From Pyrocephalus nanus (taxonomy: Eukaryota > Chordata > Aves > Passeriformes > Tyrannidae), in contig CM076259.1 in NCBI GenBank assembly GCA_038380795.1, forward strand, positions 63,631,938 through 63,695,937: a DNA stretch of 64,000 bases. The letters are read 5' to 3'. Position 1 is the stretch's first letter. Each line of letters opens with the position of its first letter. Below the pieces are notes generated by a model. It searched no databases. It was not told the DNA's origin and saw only the letters and a list, made by a program, of their open reading frames with translations. Positions 12,441 through 27,060 of the stretch are shown in pieces. A program made the position numbers and the translations under genes.

Positions 12441-15400
12441 ACAAAAGCAGCCAAGTCTGGTCTTATGCAGAGTGCTTAGTGCTGTGCCTTGTATCAGAAC
12501 ACTGGAGAATTTACCATCTCAGTACCCCCCCACTTACCTCATCCATGGGCATGTAATCAGTACATACTGAAGGAAGCCCAAAAGAGAAAACCTGGTGATG
12601 CTGGAGTCTCTCATATCCAGTTGTCCACACCCAGCACTCCTGGTTCATAGTAATAGCTACAGTGAAACCCTTCTTTTTTACCTTTTTTTTTCCCTTGATT
12701 TGAATCTTGATTCTCTCATCTCCTGGGATCTGTGGAGTTTCTCTCTGAAGGGTGTTCTACTTGGTACCAAATACTTGTGTCATCATTGGCTGAGAGAATG
12801 AAAATATAAGAGGGACTCTGTGATTCAGTGGTAAGGGAGTCAGTTTGAAGTCTTTACTTCAGTGAATATTCACTCTTTAATAAATTGGTACCTCTTCCAG
12901 ATACCTTCCAGCTTTATTCTGTGGCCAACCTTAGCCTCACTTAACCATAACCAATATGATATAAATTGCACAGGCAGGTCCCTGATTCTTTGGATCTCTC
13001 TAAATCCCCCTGCCTGTGAATGGTTCTGAATAGTAAATGGCAGTAAAGGAGTTTTCAGTGAAATGTCCCGCTACACACTGTAATTTAGCTAGTTCTCAAA
13101 TATCGTATTAGTTCTACCACATACAAAAAATATGATTAAACTCTTGGATTACTTAATATCTAGCACCAACCTCTGTGGACTGTGGAGCCTTTACACTGCT
13201 GCTTTGTAATATCTAGTTACAAGAAGTACTTCCAGGAGTGATTTTCAGGAGTTGGAAGTGTTAGGAGCTGCAGCCTCCTGGAGTCCTCTGCATCAGCACC
13301 TATTTTGCAGGGCTTTGAAATCTGTGCTGGTACTTTCCTTTCCATCACAGCAGCTGCCATGTCCCTTTCACTTGTCCATGTATCAAATGGCTCTTATTAA
13401 TTCACTTCCATTTAGGAGCAGCTCTGTGTTTGATTTCTCCACTCTCTCTAGTTCACTGTTCCTTTTGGGTTTCTCACAGCCACATTTTCTGAAGCCTTCA
13501 GTATTGCTTAAAAAATGCCCAGGGCCAAACAGAGCACACAAAGTCTTGAGCCTTTGGGTAATAATGTCGCATCTCTGGGTGGGGAAATTTCCCTCTCTGA
13601 GCCTGAAGCACCTCTGTAGTAATGAGCACGCTACCTCTGATCAAATGAAAATTAAAGCAACGTGGTGCTTCATCTGTCAGAAAACTCCCATCTGCGCTCT
13701 CCATTGTCCCATGCCCTTGGTCACGGTGAAAGTGGGGGCTGTGACTCTGCCATGACAGAGCACTTTGCTGGCTGGATCCTGTCAGGTATTCCTAATACCT
13801 TTTTTAGTGTTCCCCTGCCACTGGCCTTGCTTTCAAAGAGCTCTAGGAAGCAGTAGTAGGCAGGTGGCAGCTCTTCACTGTGGCTGTTTGCTGAGGTTTG
13901 GAGGCACGTAGCTACTAAGCAGGGCACGCTCATGGTGTGGAGTAACCCAAAATAACAGAAGAAGTCTCATTTAAGGGGTGGGGCTTGACAGTAAGGAGGA
14001 GGGGAGCTAAGTAAAGTCAAATGCAGTGAATTACAACCTGGACATCAGAACCAGAAGAGAAGAGGTGGCAGGGTTTTGCCCTTAGATGAAAACAGTTTCC
14101 ACCAGTTTCAAGGTTAAGCAGTTACTGGAGTCAAGATCTGCCAAGCTGAAGGTCATAGTATTTTTTACTGTTCTTACACTTCATTTTGCTTTGCATTTAA
14201 GAGTCCCTCTAATGTCCTGCTGTAGCTAAGTCTGTGTCAGAAACACCTTGACCTTGAGTGAAACCCTGAACTGATTTGCTGTCTTCCATGCTGTGACCTT
14301 TGTGAGGAGGAACGGGAAGAAATTTCGTGCAGCATAAATGTAATTTCCATCTGTGTGCCCCTGAGGACCTCTGCTTGGACACTCAGACAAGGGAGTCCCT
14401 TGCTGCGTTCATTCACAATAGGCAATTGTATCCTCTCTCAAACGAGGCACTTTCAGCTCAGGCTCAGTAAAGAACCAGTCAAATGCCCCATGCTCAGTGA
14501 CTACTAAGTAAAGACAGAACTTTTGCACCAAGTGGTGATCTTGTGTTTAAGCCTAACAGAGAAACAACAAAGATAAAGCAATGATGCTGAGAGAAGATAG
14601 AAGCGTAAACTTAAAGAAGGGATGCTTCTGAGTGAAGTGCTGGGGGCTGTCAGTATAAAGACAATATCCTTCACTACCTGAGCTGAGACTGGACTCCCAT
14701 GGGCATGCAGCTGGCATGGCCCTGCTCCCCTATTTCCTCTGTCAGGTCCTGCTGCTTTGCCCAGGCTCTGGAGTTTGTCTTAATCTGTTCTGACCCGCTT
14801 CTATCACTCCACTGCTTGCAGCTCCTGGAGAGTTCTTTGAACAGGGACTTCAGAAGCTGTGTCTACTGAAGTATGTCACGTCACAGTTTTTTAACAATAT
14901 TGTTTGTTGGCTAAGGTATGTCTGAAAGCAGTAGACAACTTCACGTGCCAGCTCAATTTTACTTTCACACTCCAGACTCACTTTTATAGCAGGTAAATGC
15001 TTTAAAACCATTACAGCGAGGAGGGGTTTTAAATCACAAGAACCAGAGAGTCAAAGTCCGTGCTGCATCTAAAAATTGGTTTTGTTTTGCTTGTCAAGAT
15101 AACTGTACCTTCAAATGACAGATGGGAATGTGAAAACTTTCTATCATCCTTGAAGATTCAGACTGGCAAAAATGAGAAAGAGAAAAAATGTGAAAGGAAA
15201 AATCATCATTAAAATGGTCTTGAAAGGTTTGACTTTCAAATTATTGTCTGTCATCTTCTCCAGATGGCCTGAATATCTGTCAGATGAACAGTATACATTA
15301 GAAATCCCTAACAAAACAAACAAGCAAAAAAAGGAAGGTTTCTTTTTGGTCAGGCCTGAAAATAAACGGGGAAAAAGTAGAATATGGGAGAAATAAAGGA

Positions 15401-15480
15401 GGGAGATAACTTGAAGAAGATATTTCTCGCTAAAAAGTGACTGCACAAAAAGCAACCTTTAGTTCTGGTTTCATTTTTTC

Positions 15481-15514
15481 TCTGCAGTACATATATCTCT
15501 GCAGTACATATATC
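15481..15514. repeat. Perfect 17-bp tandem duplication
   Basis: The unit tctgcagtacatatatc occurs twice without a mismatch at 15481-15497 and 15498-15514. It is probably a recent replication-slippage event in the intron. Confidence 0.95.
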
Positions 15515-18500
15515 AAGTCTGTCCCATTCCTTTTATTTTCTCAAAGTGAAAATACAAATTGGGTTTTTACAATAACACTGCTTCTTCCTGCTTCAGAGGC
15601 TTCCCAGGGTCCTCATTACAACAGAGCAGACCCCTCTAACTGCTGGCCAAGGAGGCCCTATGATGCGCAGCAGTCCCTTTCACTGCATTCATTAGGTATA
15701 ACTGACTGGAGCCGAGGATATACAAAAAATGAATGCATGTAGAGGGCCACCATAATTTAGTTACCATTTTAAAATTAATTTTGTAGCAGCAAGGCTGAGT
15801 CCAAAGCTAAGCGCTTCATTCACCGCCTCTCTTTGTTCATCAGACCGATGTTTTTCCCCACCAGACTTACCTGAATCATGTGTTTAGGTTTACCCCATGC
15901 AAGGGAGACAGAAGGACACTGTGGAAGGTTTGGCTTTATTCAACAGGCTTTTGGAGGATGCAATGATTAAATTGGCTGACAAGAAAACCCAAGAATGAGC
16001 CACTTAGCAGTCAGGGACGTGCTGTGCAATCAACAAGTGAGCGGAAGAGCTGAGTCTGTAAAACAGGACTTGCTAGCCATGAACTGTCAAGATATTTACA
16101 ATTAATTTATGGTATGATGTCTACATGGGTTATTTAAGGTATGTCAGATCCTTGGGTGGAGCCTGCCATTGAAGCCACAGAAGCAGTCGGAGGACTGCCC
16201 ACCACAGGGATTTGCAAGCTTCCTAATCTGTGCATTGACTTTTGCCAATCGGTCCTGGTGTTTCTGAGTGCAGTAATTTTGCCTACAGCAAAATCTGGTT
16301 AATATCCTTTGGTTTGTTAATCCTTCTGTATTCATTGTTTGAAACTTACTTGTATCCAGGCTATTCTTGGAGATATTAATAGTATTTCATATTTTACCTC
16401 TTGGAGTAAGCTGATTGCTGCATGCCACAAATCATTTCTTTATCACTTCAAAGATGAGACCTAGATCTGTGCCAAACCACTAATATAATTACTGTCCATT
16501 CCCTGCTGCATCACCATATGCAGAACTTGTTATATGCAATAATTTTGAATCACAAGCACCACTCCTGACAGACAAGATCATCTTTCAAGTGCTAAGTGTT
16601 ACTAAAATATGAGCATGCATTACACTCGCGGCAAGAGGGACAGGGAAGGCAGTCTGGACAAGGATTACTCTGAATAGTAGTTTTGCAATTTGTCGGTCTC
16701 GCCAGCTCCTCACTTAGCCCATAGGTTGGTTTTAGATCATTTTTTGAAGGCATCCAACATTCTGCATAGACTATGCAAAGAGCCTAGTGGCTAAATTGAA
16801 CCCTGTTAAATACTTAAACCAAGCACTTAATTCCAGCTTTGGATTGCCAAGGCTGGTTGCACTTTCAGCCCTGCATCTGTCTCCCCATGCCTTACTAGCA
16901 TACTGAGCCAGCTGCAGCTCTCACAATAGTGGTTTTTCACAGACCAGGGCAAGAAGCCCGTTTCATTCTCAAGTATGGATCCTCTCCAGAAAAGCTGGTC
17001 TGTGACAGTGCCAACACATCCACTGGTGCATGGTATGTCATCTAAAACAACAGCCAAGTGCCACCAGCACCTCTACTTGCTGGCTGGCCCTGTCACACTG
17101 ATTGGCTCCCTCACACCTCGAAGCTGTAGCGCCTTCTGTGAAGATGACTTTTACAGACCTGCACATATTCTTCCCCTTTCAATTTCTTTTAATGACTGTA
17201 GTGGATAATGGAAGATGACAGATGATGGTAATTACAGCATGTTAGTGTTTGGTTCTTTTTCCTTTCTTAAGAAATGTTATAGGCATCTTAAGCATTTTAA
17301 GCATCTGTAAAGATGGGTGTGGTATCCTGGGTAGCATAGCTGACTAAATGCAATAACCATAGGGCAGGCCAGAATGTGACTCTTGAGCTAAAGTAGTAAC
17401 TGCTCCCGACTGAAGCTGCAGAATTAGCCTAATGTTTTCCACTGGGTTTGCAACCCTTGGATTTAATGTAGATCTTTCAGTGGAAATTGCAGCTGTTCAG
17501 CAGGATCTACATCCTCTGTGATTAAATAAATTGGCTGTAAACCTGCATGAATTATTAGCAGTAATAGTATGTAGCCATTTTGCTTTTGCATAGTTTGATC
17601 CACAGAGTTAGTTGCTTACAAAGAGGGGTAAATTGATTAGAAGGAAAATAAGGGGCTGAGGGGCTTTTGTCCAAGTCCTGGTAACACTATGGGCTTTGAG
17701 GTGCACTTCATACCTTCCATGTGCAAAGGAAGGAAGCTGAAATGCAAGTTCCCAACTTTACTGCCCATGCAGACTGAGAAGGCATCAGCCTTGTTGAAGT
17801 CATGTAGAATCCTGCTAAAAGCAATGGGACATGACACACACATGCTCATACATATAAATATACCTCAGGGCATAAAGCAAAACTCGTGAAACCTTTTCTT
17901 ACTGACTATCAGGCTCTAAATCTTTGTGGAAGTCTTACACTGAAAGCAAGTCCCTGAATTTGGCCCAAACCTTTTCTGCAAAAAGTGCTAGAGAGCACAA
18001 GTGTTTTGTCAGTAGACACAAATCCACAACAGGTGCACGCGCAGCACTACAGGGAAGGGTCTGAAGGTGAATCAAAACAGGCTGAAAACTAGTGATATCA
18101 AAGGAGATGTCAAAAGCAACAGCTTTAAGACTTGTGGCCAGTTGGTACCAGTTGACAAAACCAGTATTTATAGGCATAAGCCTTTTTGCCAGATGGGAAT
18201 GTAGACTCATGCTCCTGGCAGCACCATTGGTCTCTGAAAGGTTTCTTTTGTTCTCTAAATGAAGCATGTAAGCTTGCCCATGGCTTTATACCTTGTCCTT
18301 TGCACATAAACATGCTGCTGCTCGTGCTTGGGGGTCATGTGGCAGCACCAGCGAGAGGCAGCAGTTTCCCATTTGATTTCATCATCACAGTGCAGGCTGC
18401 GAGCAGAAAGAAGCTGCGGTGCTTGGTGGCTGGTACTCCATAAATGGAACTCGGCACTTCTAAAGTCCATACCCAACTGGAGAGCCAGCTGTCGCTGGGG

Positions 18501-21489
18501 TAGGGAGACTTTCTGACATAGTGTTCCCTTGCTTGGTTTATCTGTTTCTAGGAGGCACAGCTGATGGTGAGGCTCACTGATGGGTGCTATGGGCTGGTTA
18601 CTAGGCAGTGTGGACTGGCTTTAAGGGCAAGCAGCCAGGTATGAACTCCTTTGGAGCAATTTAACATTGCAGCATATTGCATTGCTAAGCAATTTTTGAC
18701 TGAAACACAGAATTTTTTTTTTCAGTGTAACTGGGCTTTAAACTTACAGAGATGGATGTACAGAAATGGGAGAAGGAAATAAGTTGCTAAGGCTTGAGAT
18801 CACTATATTCAGTGTAGCACTGGAGGCAGAATGAGTGAACAGGTACACATGTTTGGAAGAGGATGAGCTGTGTTTGGAGGGTGGCAGTATAAAGTGCTGT
18901 GAGCAGTATTCGTGGGAAAAAATCCAAACAAGAACCTGTTGCTGCAACAAAACCTAAAGAGAGCTGAAAACAAACAGTCTGTGAATGCAGTGTGCACTAG
19001 ACACTCTTGCCACCTGAGGAGAGTAATTGGCAAGGGCTGAGTAAGAGCTTGTTCTGGGTTTGGAGGAGCAGCATTGTTATGCTAATAGTCCTTTCACTTG
19101 CCGGCAGTGCCGCTGTTGTGGTCTCCTGGAAGAATTGGGCAGAAGGCTTTCCCAGGACCTATTTGTGAGGAAGGGCTGGCTGCCGTTTCATCTGGTCTAA
19201 TGCAGGTGGCTGTAAGCCTGCCTTCCCTCCTACCCCCTGCATACATCTCCCTGCCCCTTGCAACGGAGCTCTTTGAGCATTTGCAAGGTCTCACAGACAG
19301 TCTGTTCAAGTACACAAGTTGATTGAAACCAGCCCAGCTAGAGTGGTTCACTTTTGGCCATAGCAGCTTCTGAGCTGGCTCCGGGCAGGTCATGGGCACC
19401 ATGACCAGTGTGGGAAGGGGTCAGAAACACTGCAGGACTGGCCAGGACTGCCACAGTCCACTGGTCTGTGAGTATATGTCTGGCAGGCAGGTGAACTTCC
19501 TCCCTTCCCCATCCATTCTCATAATTAATGCTAATGTTTCTCTTTGCCCCATGGGGTCCTGCCCATTCCCAGCACATCATCCATGCTGTCCATGCCTCAC
19601 CTTTCTTGCTTTAACAGTTCAAATGAGAATCAGTTGGGATTTTTTTTTTTTTTCAGAGTCTTAAGCTGTCTTTAACAAATGTAGACCCAGTTTTGGCCTA
19701 AGTTCTCTTGTCTGAGAATTTGATTAGAAGTGATTCTCATTTACATGGATTCTACCAGCTGCTGGCTCTATGACCCTGGGGGGAAAAAATCAGATGATAC
19801 TGTGAAAGTCATTAGCGAGCACATTAGAAGCAGCCATATCCAGGCCAGGCAAAATTCTGAAAATACCTGGCATTCATGTGTCCTTAATTGCTTTTCTCTC
19901 TTTACAGCTGTTGTGTGAATGCACCATCTGAGAGGGGGCTGCCTTGGGGATTTCTTTTTCATTATATGTTGTAGACAGGGAGACAGGAGCAAGCAGAGAC
20001 TGCTCCACAAGAGAAGGAAGAAGTAGACTTGAGCAGCAAGAAGAAATTTGAACTTAGTGGAGGAAGATCTAAGGAGCTAATATTGGGTGTAAACAGGGGC
20101 AGGTGTGCTTGGAAGAGCAGCAGAGTTGCTGCTGAGCTACTTTGCTAGCAGCTGAGATGCTAAGACATTAAACATCTTTTGAAGAAAGATGAGATACCAC
20201 TTCTGGACTTCAATGCCTTGTTCAGGTGTGTCTTTGAGCAAAGAAAGAACATAAGGTGATTTCTTTATCTTAAAGGAGCATCAGCAATATGAGAAGCTAA
20301 AGTATCTCGAGAATGGAGAGAGTAGAAATGTACAAAAAGCTCCAGGCCCTGAGCCCTCTCAGGACTCCTGTTAGACCGGTGTGATTTCCACATTGTTACA
20401 ACACCTTGGGCTTTTCTGTACTAGGAAAATGGCAGCAGAAGTGCTTTGCCGTGGAGCACATTCTCTTGATTGTCGAGAGAGGACGAACATGATGGCGTGA
20501 GGTCAAGAGATGTGCAAGTCAGCAAGTGACAGCTCTAGGGCCTGAAACCTTGTGGTCTACCCAGCAGGTAAAGGTCACCACTGCAGACTTTATGAGGATG
20601 TGCTTGCTTTTACAGCCTATGAAGTGTCACTTGCTCCCAGCCCATTATTTACATAGTGATTTGTTTCCAGGCTTATAAGTAAGATCTGACACAAAGGAGG
20701 GAACATTTAGATGCTGCAAAGTACGTTGAAATGTTCTCTGTAGGCTGTGTAAGAAACTTTGCTGGCTACACCTGCTTTTTGGCAGCTGCTGCAGTGACAG
20801 CTGAGGATGCAATATGATAAAAATGCCACTTCTGCAAAATAATCATAGTGCATTGGGTGATTTCGAGCAAGATCTTGTGAAGGGAAAGACTTCACCAAAA
20901 CGCACCTGTCTGGGACAGCATGAAGGCTAGAGAAAGTAAAGTATGTTGTGAATGTTAAGCTAAGTACGATAATAGGTAAATGGCTCAAGACCTCAGTTGT
21001 CTCAGCTGACTGACTTGAGAAAACTTTGTGGAGTGTGTACCTGTGCTATGAATTGATCAGGTGGTATGAAACCATTATTCTCTTGCTTTTGAAAGGATGA
21101 AGACCAAAGGAAAATGACAACAGATTAGCACAGCTGTCAGTTTTCCTGCTAGAACTTTTATAGACTCTGGTTGATTGTTGTTTTAATTAATCAGAAGCAA
21201 TCAGTAAATACTGTGATTAACACAGCTTCTATTTAACCCCATGTTGTGTTTGTCAAACTGTATATGTAGCAGTTCTGTAGAGTAGAAGAGGAGTCTAAAA
21301 GCTCTCCGATAAAAGCTCCAGAAGCTGAGGATGGCTTTTGGTGCTGAACTGCCCAGACTGGCTCCAATCCACAGACCAGCTCTAAAACAGTGCAGCAGAA
21401 TGCAGCAGTAGAAATCCAAATGGATTTCAACTGTTTTTAGGAGAAGAAGAAACTTTTTTTTTCTCTGGGATTCCCAAATGGCAACTTGA

Positions 21490-21774
<285 letters not shown>

Positions 21775-21886
21775 TGAGTGGTAGGCTATTCATATTGTAT
21801 AATTCTGGTATGGTGCTAAGGCAGGGAATTTCAGATAGTTTTCCAGAAATATTTTGCAGAAGAATGTTATAAAAAAAAATAAAGGA

Positions 21887-21904
21887 ATGTATGTATGTAT
21901 GTAT
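21887..21904. repeat. Short (TATG)n microsatellite
   Basis: About four tandem copies of a tatg/atgt tetranucleotide in the last intron, flanked by an A-rich run. Confidence 0.8.
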
Positions 21905-23859
21905 ATTTTTAAGATATAAATTAGATTTAATAATCTTTCAGTGTGGGAGCTAACACTCCTGGAGACCTTGACAAAGGGGAGACAGAGGCATCCCATCACT
22001 GCACAGGTCAGGGTAATTCTCAATTAGTACAACTGGCTATCTTTGAATTCTGATATGCTTATGGCCTTCTAACCCAAGCCTAAAGAGTATACTTTTTTTG
22101 TTATTCACATATTTGGGAAGCTGGCAAATAACACGTGTTCCCTATGTCAGCTATCTCCCAAATAAACCATTGGTCTCACTGTTGATATCTGCACTGAGAC
22201 TGGAATGAGAGCCAGGGATGAAGCCAAAACAGGTTCACACCCTTGCTCTTTCTAGAGAGGGTCTAGAAGGCAAGGGCTAAGCAGCAACCTAAGGATTAAG
22301 CAACGTGGATGATCAGGATCTGATATTTGAATGCACATCTAGGTCCTTGTTGAGCTAGAAGGATCGATGCAGTTGCTGACACCCTACTCTGTAAATTCTC
22401 TCTTATCCTGTGTCACTTGAAGAGAGGAATCTGCAATGCTCCTGAAAAAACAGGGGAAACTGAGCACCTTGACCCCCCACAGACTTGCGAGCTTTCACTC
22501 CCAAGCACACAGAGCTCCCCTTTTACAGCCCCTGAAAGCTAAACCTTAGTTGATCTTAAAAATTCTTTCCATAACTGTGTGTGCAGGACCTGTGCAGGGC
22601 CTGACAATAAACCCAGTGCAAGGAATAATGGACAAAAATGATCTCCTAGGGTTAAAGGCAAACATGCTGCATTATCTTTTAATTTTACACTGATGTTTCT
22701 GTCAGATTTCAGGAATGAGGAGATTTGTTTCCATCTCACAATGTTTTTTGTCAAGATATGAAAATGAATTGAGGTTGAAAGATGAAAAAATATTGCTTTG
22801 GGAGAGATGCTCCAGGCAACCCTTCCCTACACCATTCCTGGCGTGTTTTGAGTGCATTTGATCTGGCATGGGACCAAAAATTCTTATGACCAATATCAGC
22901 ACCCATCTCTACAGTGCTACTGATGTTCTTATCAGCAACCACCTATGGTGTTGCCCAAGGCATGTGTAACGTGCTCTAGAAGCTTTACCTTGTTCTTCTG
23001 AACTCTAATATCCTTCTGCAGTATTGATATTAAATTTTCTTTTCAGTGAAGTATAAAAAGTTCCTGCAAGATTTTTATTCACCTAATAATTGAAAGATAT
23101 AAACACAAAGGAAAGACAACAATGAGAACAGAAATGTACAGTTAATTAGCAGAAAAAAAGTGTCCCAGAGCTGAGATTCCCAGCTCTATGGAAAGGTGTC
23201 TCAAAGGATGTAGTGGAAAGACTACGCAAAACTCTCTGGTAACTGTTGCAGGGAACATTCAGTTTGCCGCTGCCCATGGTCAATCCTGTGCAGAAGCCTG
23301 AAGTAGTTCCTAGCCAGTGCATTGAGCACCACCTCCTTTGAAAGGCCAGCTTGCCCCTCATTGGTGCATGCTGATGCCTGCCCTTCCACGCCGAGCATGT
23401 GAGCAGCTCTGCTTCTGTGATCCCTGCTTATTTCCCTGTTTGTTACCAGGTGCAAAAAAGTGTTACTTTTCCAGGTTATTTCTCTGCAAACCCAGAAGGT
23501 GGGTGTCATGCCAGTCTGAGCTGCTTGAAGGCAGCACTTGGGTAGTTACAAACTGTGATCTTGAATTCTGTCATGTCCACAGTCAGAGCAGAATCTCCGA
23601 GACCACCTTCATTGTCTTGATCTTGACTCATGCATCAGATATTCGCATAAATTGAATCACTCTGACATTAAAGTCAGTGAAGTGACTTTGTGAAAATTTC
23701 AGCTGACACCTTTCCTTCCAGATATACATAAGGACCATAAGATGCATTGCATTAACTGTGAAGGCATGTACTCGTACTGTATTTTCTAGAGCCAGAGCAC
23801 ACAGGGCAGGTGTTATACATGCCTAGACTTGATAGCAGTGCTGTTCTCACTGATCTGCT

Positions 23860-24330
23860 GCAATCATATGTTAACACATTAATTAACATATTATAATGAG
23901 AGCTGAAATTTGCTGTAGTGATTTCCGCTAGGCAGCTCTGCCACTAAACATCTCTTTTCCACATATATTGGCAGCGAACTTAAATGCTTGGGTAGGGGTT
24001 TTTTTACTTAATGTCAGTGTCTGGTTGATGCTGTGTTTTCAAAATCATCTATAAAGAAGAGGTACTGTCCGAGGGCCATTCAATAACCACACTGCTCATA
24101 TTTCATAAATACCTCTTGGTTGGTGATAACCCCAACCCTCTAGTCTTTTCTGAATCATTAGAGACTGGCATACTCATTATAGCCTACAGGCCAAGAATGA
24201 TGTTTCAAAGACTTAATCTCACTAAGTCTCAAGACAAATTTAAGTAATTATTGCTTTCATTTGAATATTTAATTTGATTAAGCTGCAATGATATGCTTAC
24301 TATTCCTGAGCCCGTGAAATGAGTTGTATG
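23860..24330. promoter_or_regulatory. Candidate conserved non-coding block in last intron
   Basis: The block is unique, AT-rich sequence without recognisable repeat words. It contains the homeodomain-type core TTAATTAA at 23879-23886 and several other TAAT-type sites (gtaattattg, tttaatttgattaag). Texture of this kind is typical of vertebrate conserved non-coding elements, but conservation itself cannot be seen in a single sequence. The call is inference only. Confidence 0.25.
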
Positions 24331-25149
24331 AGGAACCAAGCTGCATTCAAAATCTGCTCTCAGAAAATCTGAGCTGCCATGAGCCCTGCACTGGTTTGCT
24401 AATGGAGAAAATGTCCTGCACCTCCTGCTGCTGTGGGTGCTAGTGAGGATGACACTGAGAGCCTAATTCAGCCCATGTGGCTAGCCTCATAGGAAAGAGT
24501 ATTCAAAGGAATGCTGGTCAGCAGACGGCATTGACTCCTCTGCAAGCATGGCAGAGCAACTGCTTCAGGTTGGGCTACAGGGAATGTGTGTGCGTGGTTA
24601 GGAAAGGAGAGTGAAAGCTCACCAGGTTTGACCACAGAGCCTAGAAAGGTGGGGGTTGAGCACTGATTTGTTGTGGACTTACAAAAGGTGAGGGGAAAAA
24701 ACTTTTTAGTTTGAAGGTAGAAAAGATAATCTAGGAGCTGCAATCTCCATTGTAGGAGGATTAGAAGAGCAAGAGGCAGGTACAGATGAGGAACTACAAG
24801 AACTCTCTTGAGAAGCAGCTGAATTGTACACCATAAAATGTAACATTAACCAGAAATGTTCTAGAATTAGCAGTTAAATGAAACCAAAACATGACAAATG
24901 CCCACCCCCTGTAACATGCTCATAACTAGATAAAATAAATAAATAGAAATCCTAAGAACCCATAAAACCCCCTAATCCTCAGTGGGTGTATTAGATAAGA
25001 AATGCTTGTCATGTCTTCAGGCACTCTGAAAAGGCATTAGACTAATAGGCACTCCAAATAGTGCTGAGGTAGCCCATATTGTGAAGAGGGACACCCCTCC
25101 CTCCACCACCATCAAACACACACATTTCTGTGTACATTCCAAAGCAATA

Positions 25150-25370
25150 TTTAAAAAGGCTGCAGGAAAAATAGTCATGCCTTTAATTTATGTATAAATG
25201 GATTTGAGTATTCTTTTCTAGAAAACCTGAGCCAATATTATGAAATGCCCAGCAATTTGCTGCTCTCTTTAAAAATGGATATTTATTTGGTTTTTATAAA
25301 GTGAATTATATCCAAGGATTTACTTAAACATTTAATTGGGCTGCTTTTTTTCAGTCAAAGGAAAGTGGTT
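25150..25370. promoter_or_regulatory. Candidate conserved non-coding block in last intron
   Basis: Unique AT-rich stretch with TTTAATTTATG, TTTAATTGGG and several ATTTA words, and without simple repeats or CR1 words. It is proposed as a candidate enhancer or other conserved element purely from sequence texture; alignment to other amniotes is required. Confidence 0.22.
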
Positions 25371-25898
25371 GTACAGCTCCATCTCTGACAAAGAGGAGTT
25401 ATTCTTCAACTGAAGATACCCTGCCAAGGACGACCCCATTTGTTGATTAAATGACATTCAATAGATGAGCTGTTTTGCTAATGGGGATGGGGAATAACCT
25501 CCATAAATAGACAGATGGAGACTGGCGCACCTGTAGAGGGCCTCGCTCCCAGCTCTTCTCTAGCAATCTGGTTTTGCCATCATGAAAAAAAGCATAGTGA
25601 TAGATTAGACCTTTGACAAATGACCCCTCACAAATCTTGTGGAGTGGTTAAGGTCATGATAGGTCTCTGTTGTGTTCCTCTGCTTGTAGTTGTCAGCTCT
25701 CCTAGCTTGTGGTTGCCAGCTTCCTAATCAGCATGACTTCTGCAGGGGTCTGGGAGCCCTGCTTCGTATCACAGCATCCCATCACAGGTCACAGATGGAG
25801 CAGAATTCCCACTGAAACACTAGACTGTGAACTGGAGCAATCTTCTACCACTGTTTTTAGGGTAGTAACTCCTAGAAATAGGGCAATACAAATAAACT

Positions 25899-25913
25899 GG
25901 GGGGGGGGGGGGG
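25899..25913 (+). repeat. Poly(G) run, 15 G
   Basis: Fifteen consecutive G on the + (transcribed-sense) strand of the last intron. Such runs can form G-quadruplexes and are also prone to length error in assemblies. Confidence 0.9.
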
Positions 25914-26883
25914 AAGAGATTTTTATATTTTACAGCTGCACAGTTCCTTGCTCATTGACTGAGTCAGAATCCTCAGTCTAATCTGGCAACAGGCTAATGC
26001 CTGAGATGAAGACCGGAGTAATAAGTGAACAGTGCTTGAAGGGGCTGCCTTTCATTGGGGGTGGATCAAAATCATCTTAATCTTTTGTCACTGTGCAAAA
26101 TGTTATTGTTGTGTTGCATTATTTACACCCTGGAGTTGCCTGTGGGCCCTTTCAGGGCAGCACTGACATGGCACAGCAGTACAAGAGCTGCTGACTGAAG
26201 TGTTTGAAAGTGAGTCAGATCTACAAAATCCCCTCATCTACAAAAGGAATTAGCAGGTGATTTCCCAAAAGGAAGCATCATTATAGCATATCATATAGCA
26301 CACATTCAATTTCACTGAGCTAGAGGCACTAATACAGGTTTGGGGTTTTTTTTTTCCATTTCTAAATGTACCACGTAAGGATAACAAATGAAAAGTTGAG
26401 GTTTTATCAGGAAATTTATCTAGATGTAGATGACTTATGCCCTAGGAAATTTCATCTGGCCTCGAGCTGCCAATGCCCTACCACCAGATTTATGAAATGA
26501 TATTGTGTACTTACCTTATTAACCTGAAAGAATGTAGACACTAAATTTAAGATAAAGTCCAATTTTTAAGTTGAACTACTTGGAAAATTTTTTTTCTTCA
26601 TTTGAGGAAGTACAGTGTCACTGGGCAGTCAGAACTTAACTTGGATGATCAGTGCTTCAGAATTTTTTATGGCCTATCCCTTTTTGTGAGAGATTACTTT
26701 TTATGTCATCCATCTTCTTACCTAGAACCTGCGGTTTTTATTCTGCTATGTGATTTTTGTGCTCAGAAGCATTGTATGAACACAGCTTGGTGTTTGCTAT
26801 ATATGATTACCTTCAGAGCTCATCTCTGAATTTCATGGTGCTTTTCTTTGCTATTGCCAAAGTTCTATTTGGTGATGGCATAG

Positions 26884-27060
26884 GTTGCACAGGCTGCCCA
26901 GAGAAGGTGCAAATGCCCCATCCCTGAAGGTGCTTAAGGCCAGGTTGGATGAGCCTTTGAGTAACCTGCTCTAGTGGAGGGTTCCCTGCCCATGGCAGGG
27001 GGGTTGAAACTAGATCATCTTTAAGGTCCTTTTTAACCCAAACCATTCATATGATTCTTT
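26884..27060 (+). mobile_element. CR1 LINE, 5'-truncated, + orientation
   Basis: The sequence contains the diagnostic avian CR1 3' words gttgcacaggctgcccagag, then aaggccaggttggatgagcc, then catggcaggggggttgaaac, then ctttaaggtcctttttaacc, and ends in the terminal tail atatgattcttt. Only the last ~180 bp survive, typical of 5' truncation during target-primed reverse transcription. It inserted in the same orientation as LHFPL6 and resembles the copies at 28.2 and 51.9 kb. Confidence 0.9.

Noticed and set aside
17689..17889. Short + strand frame in intron 2 resembling a small protein
   Set aside because: No family match; overlapping frames on both strands; ordinary intron.
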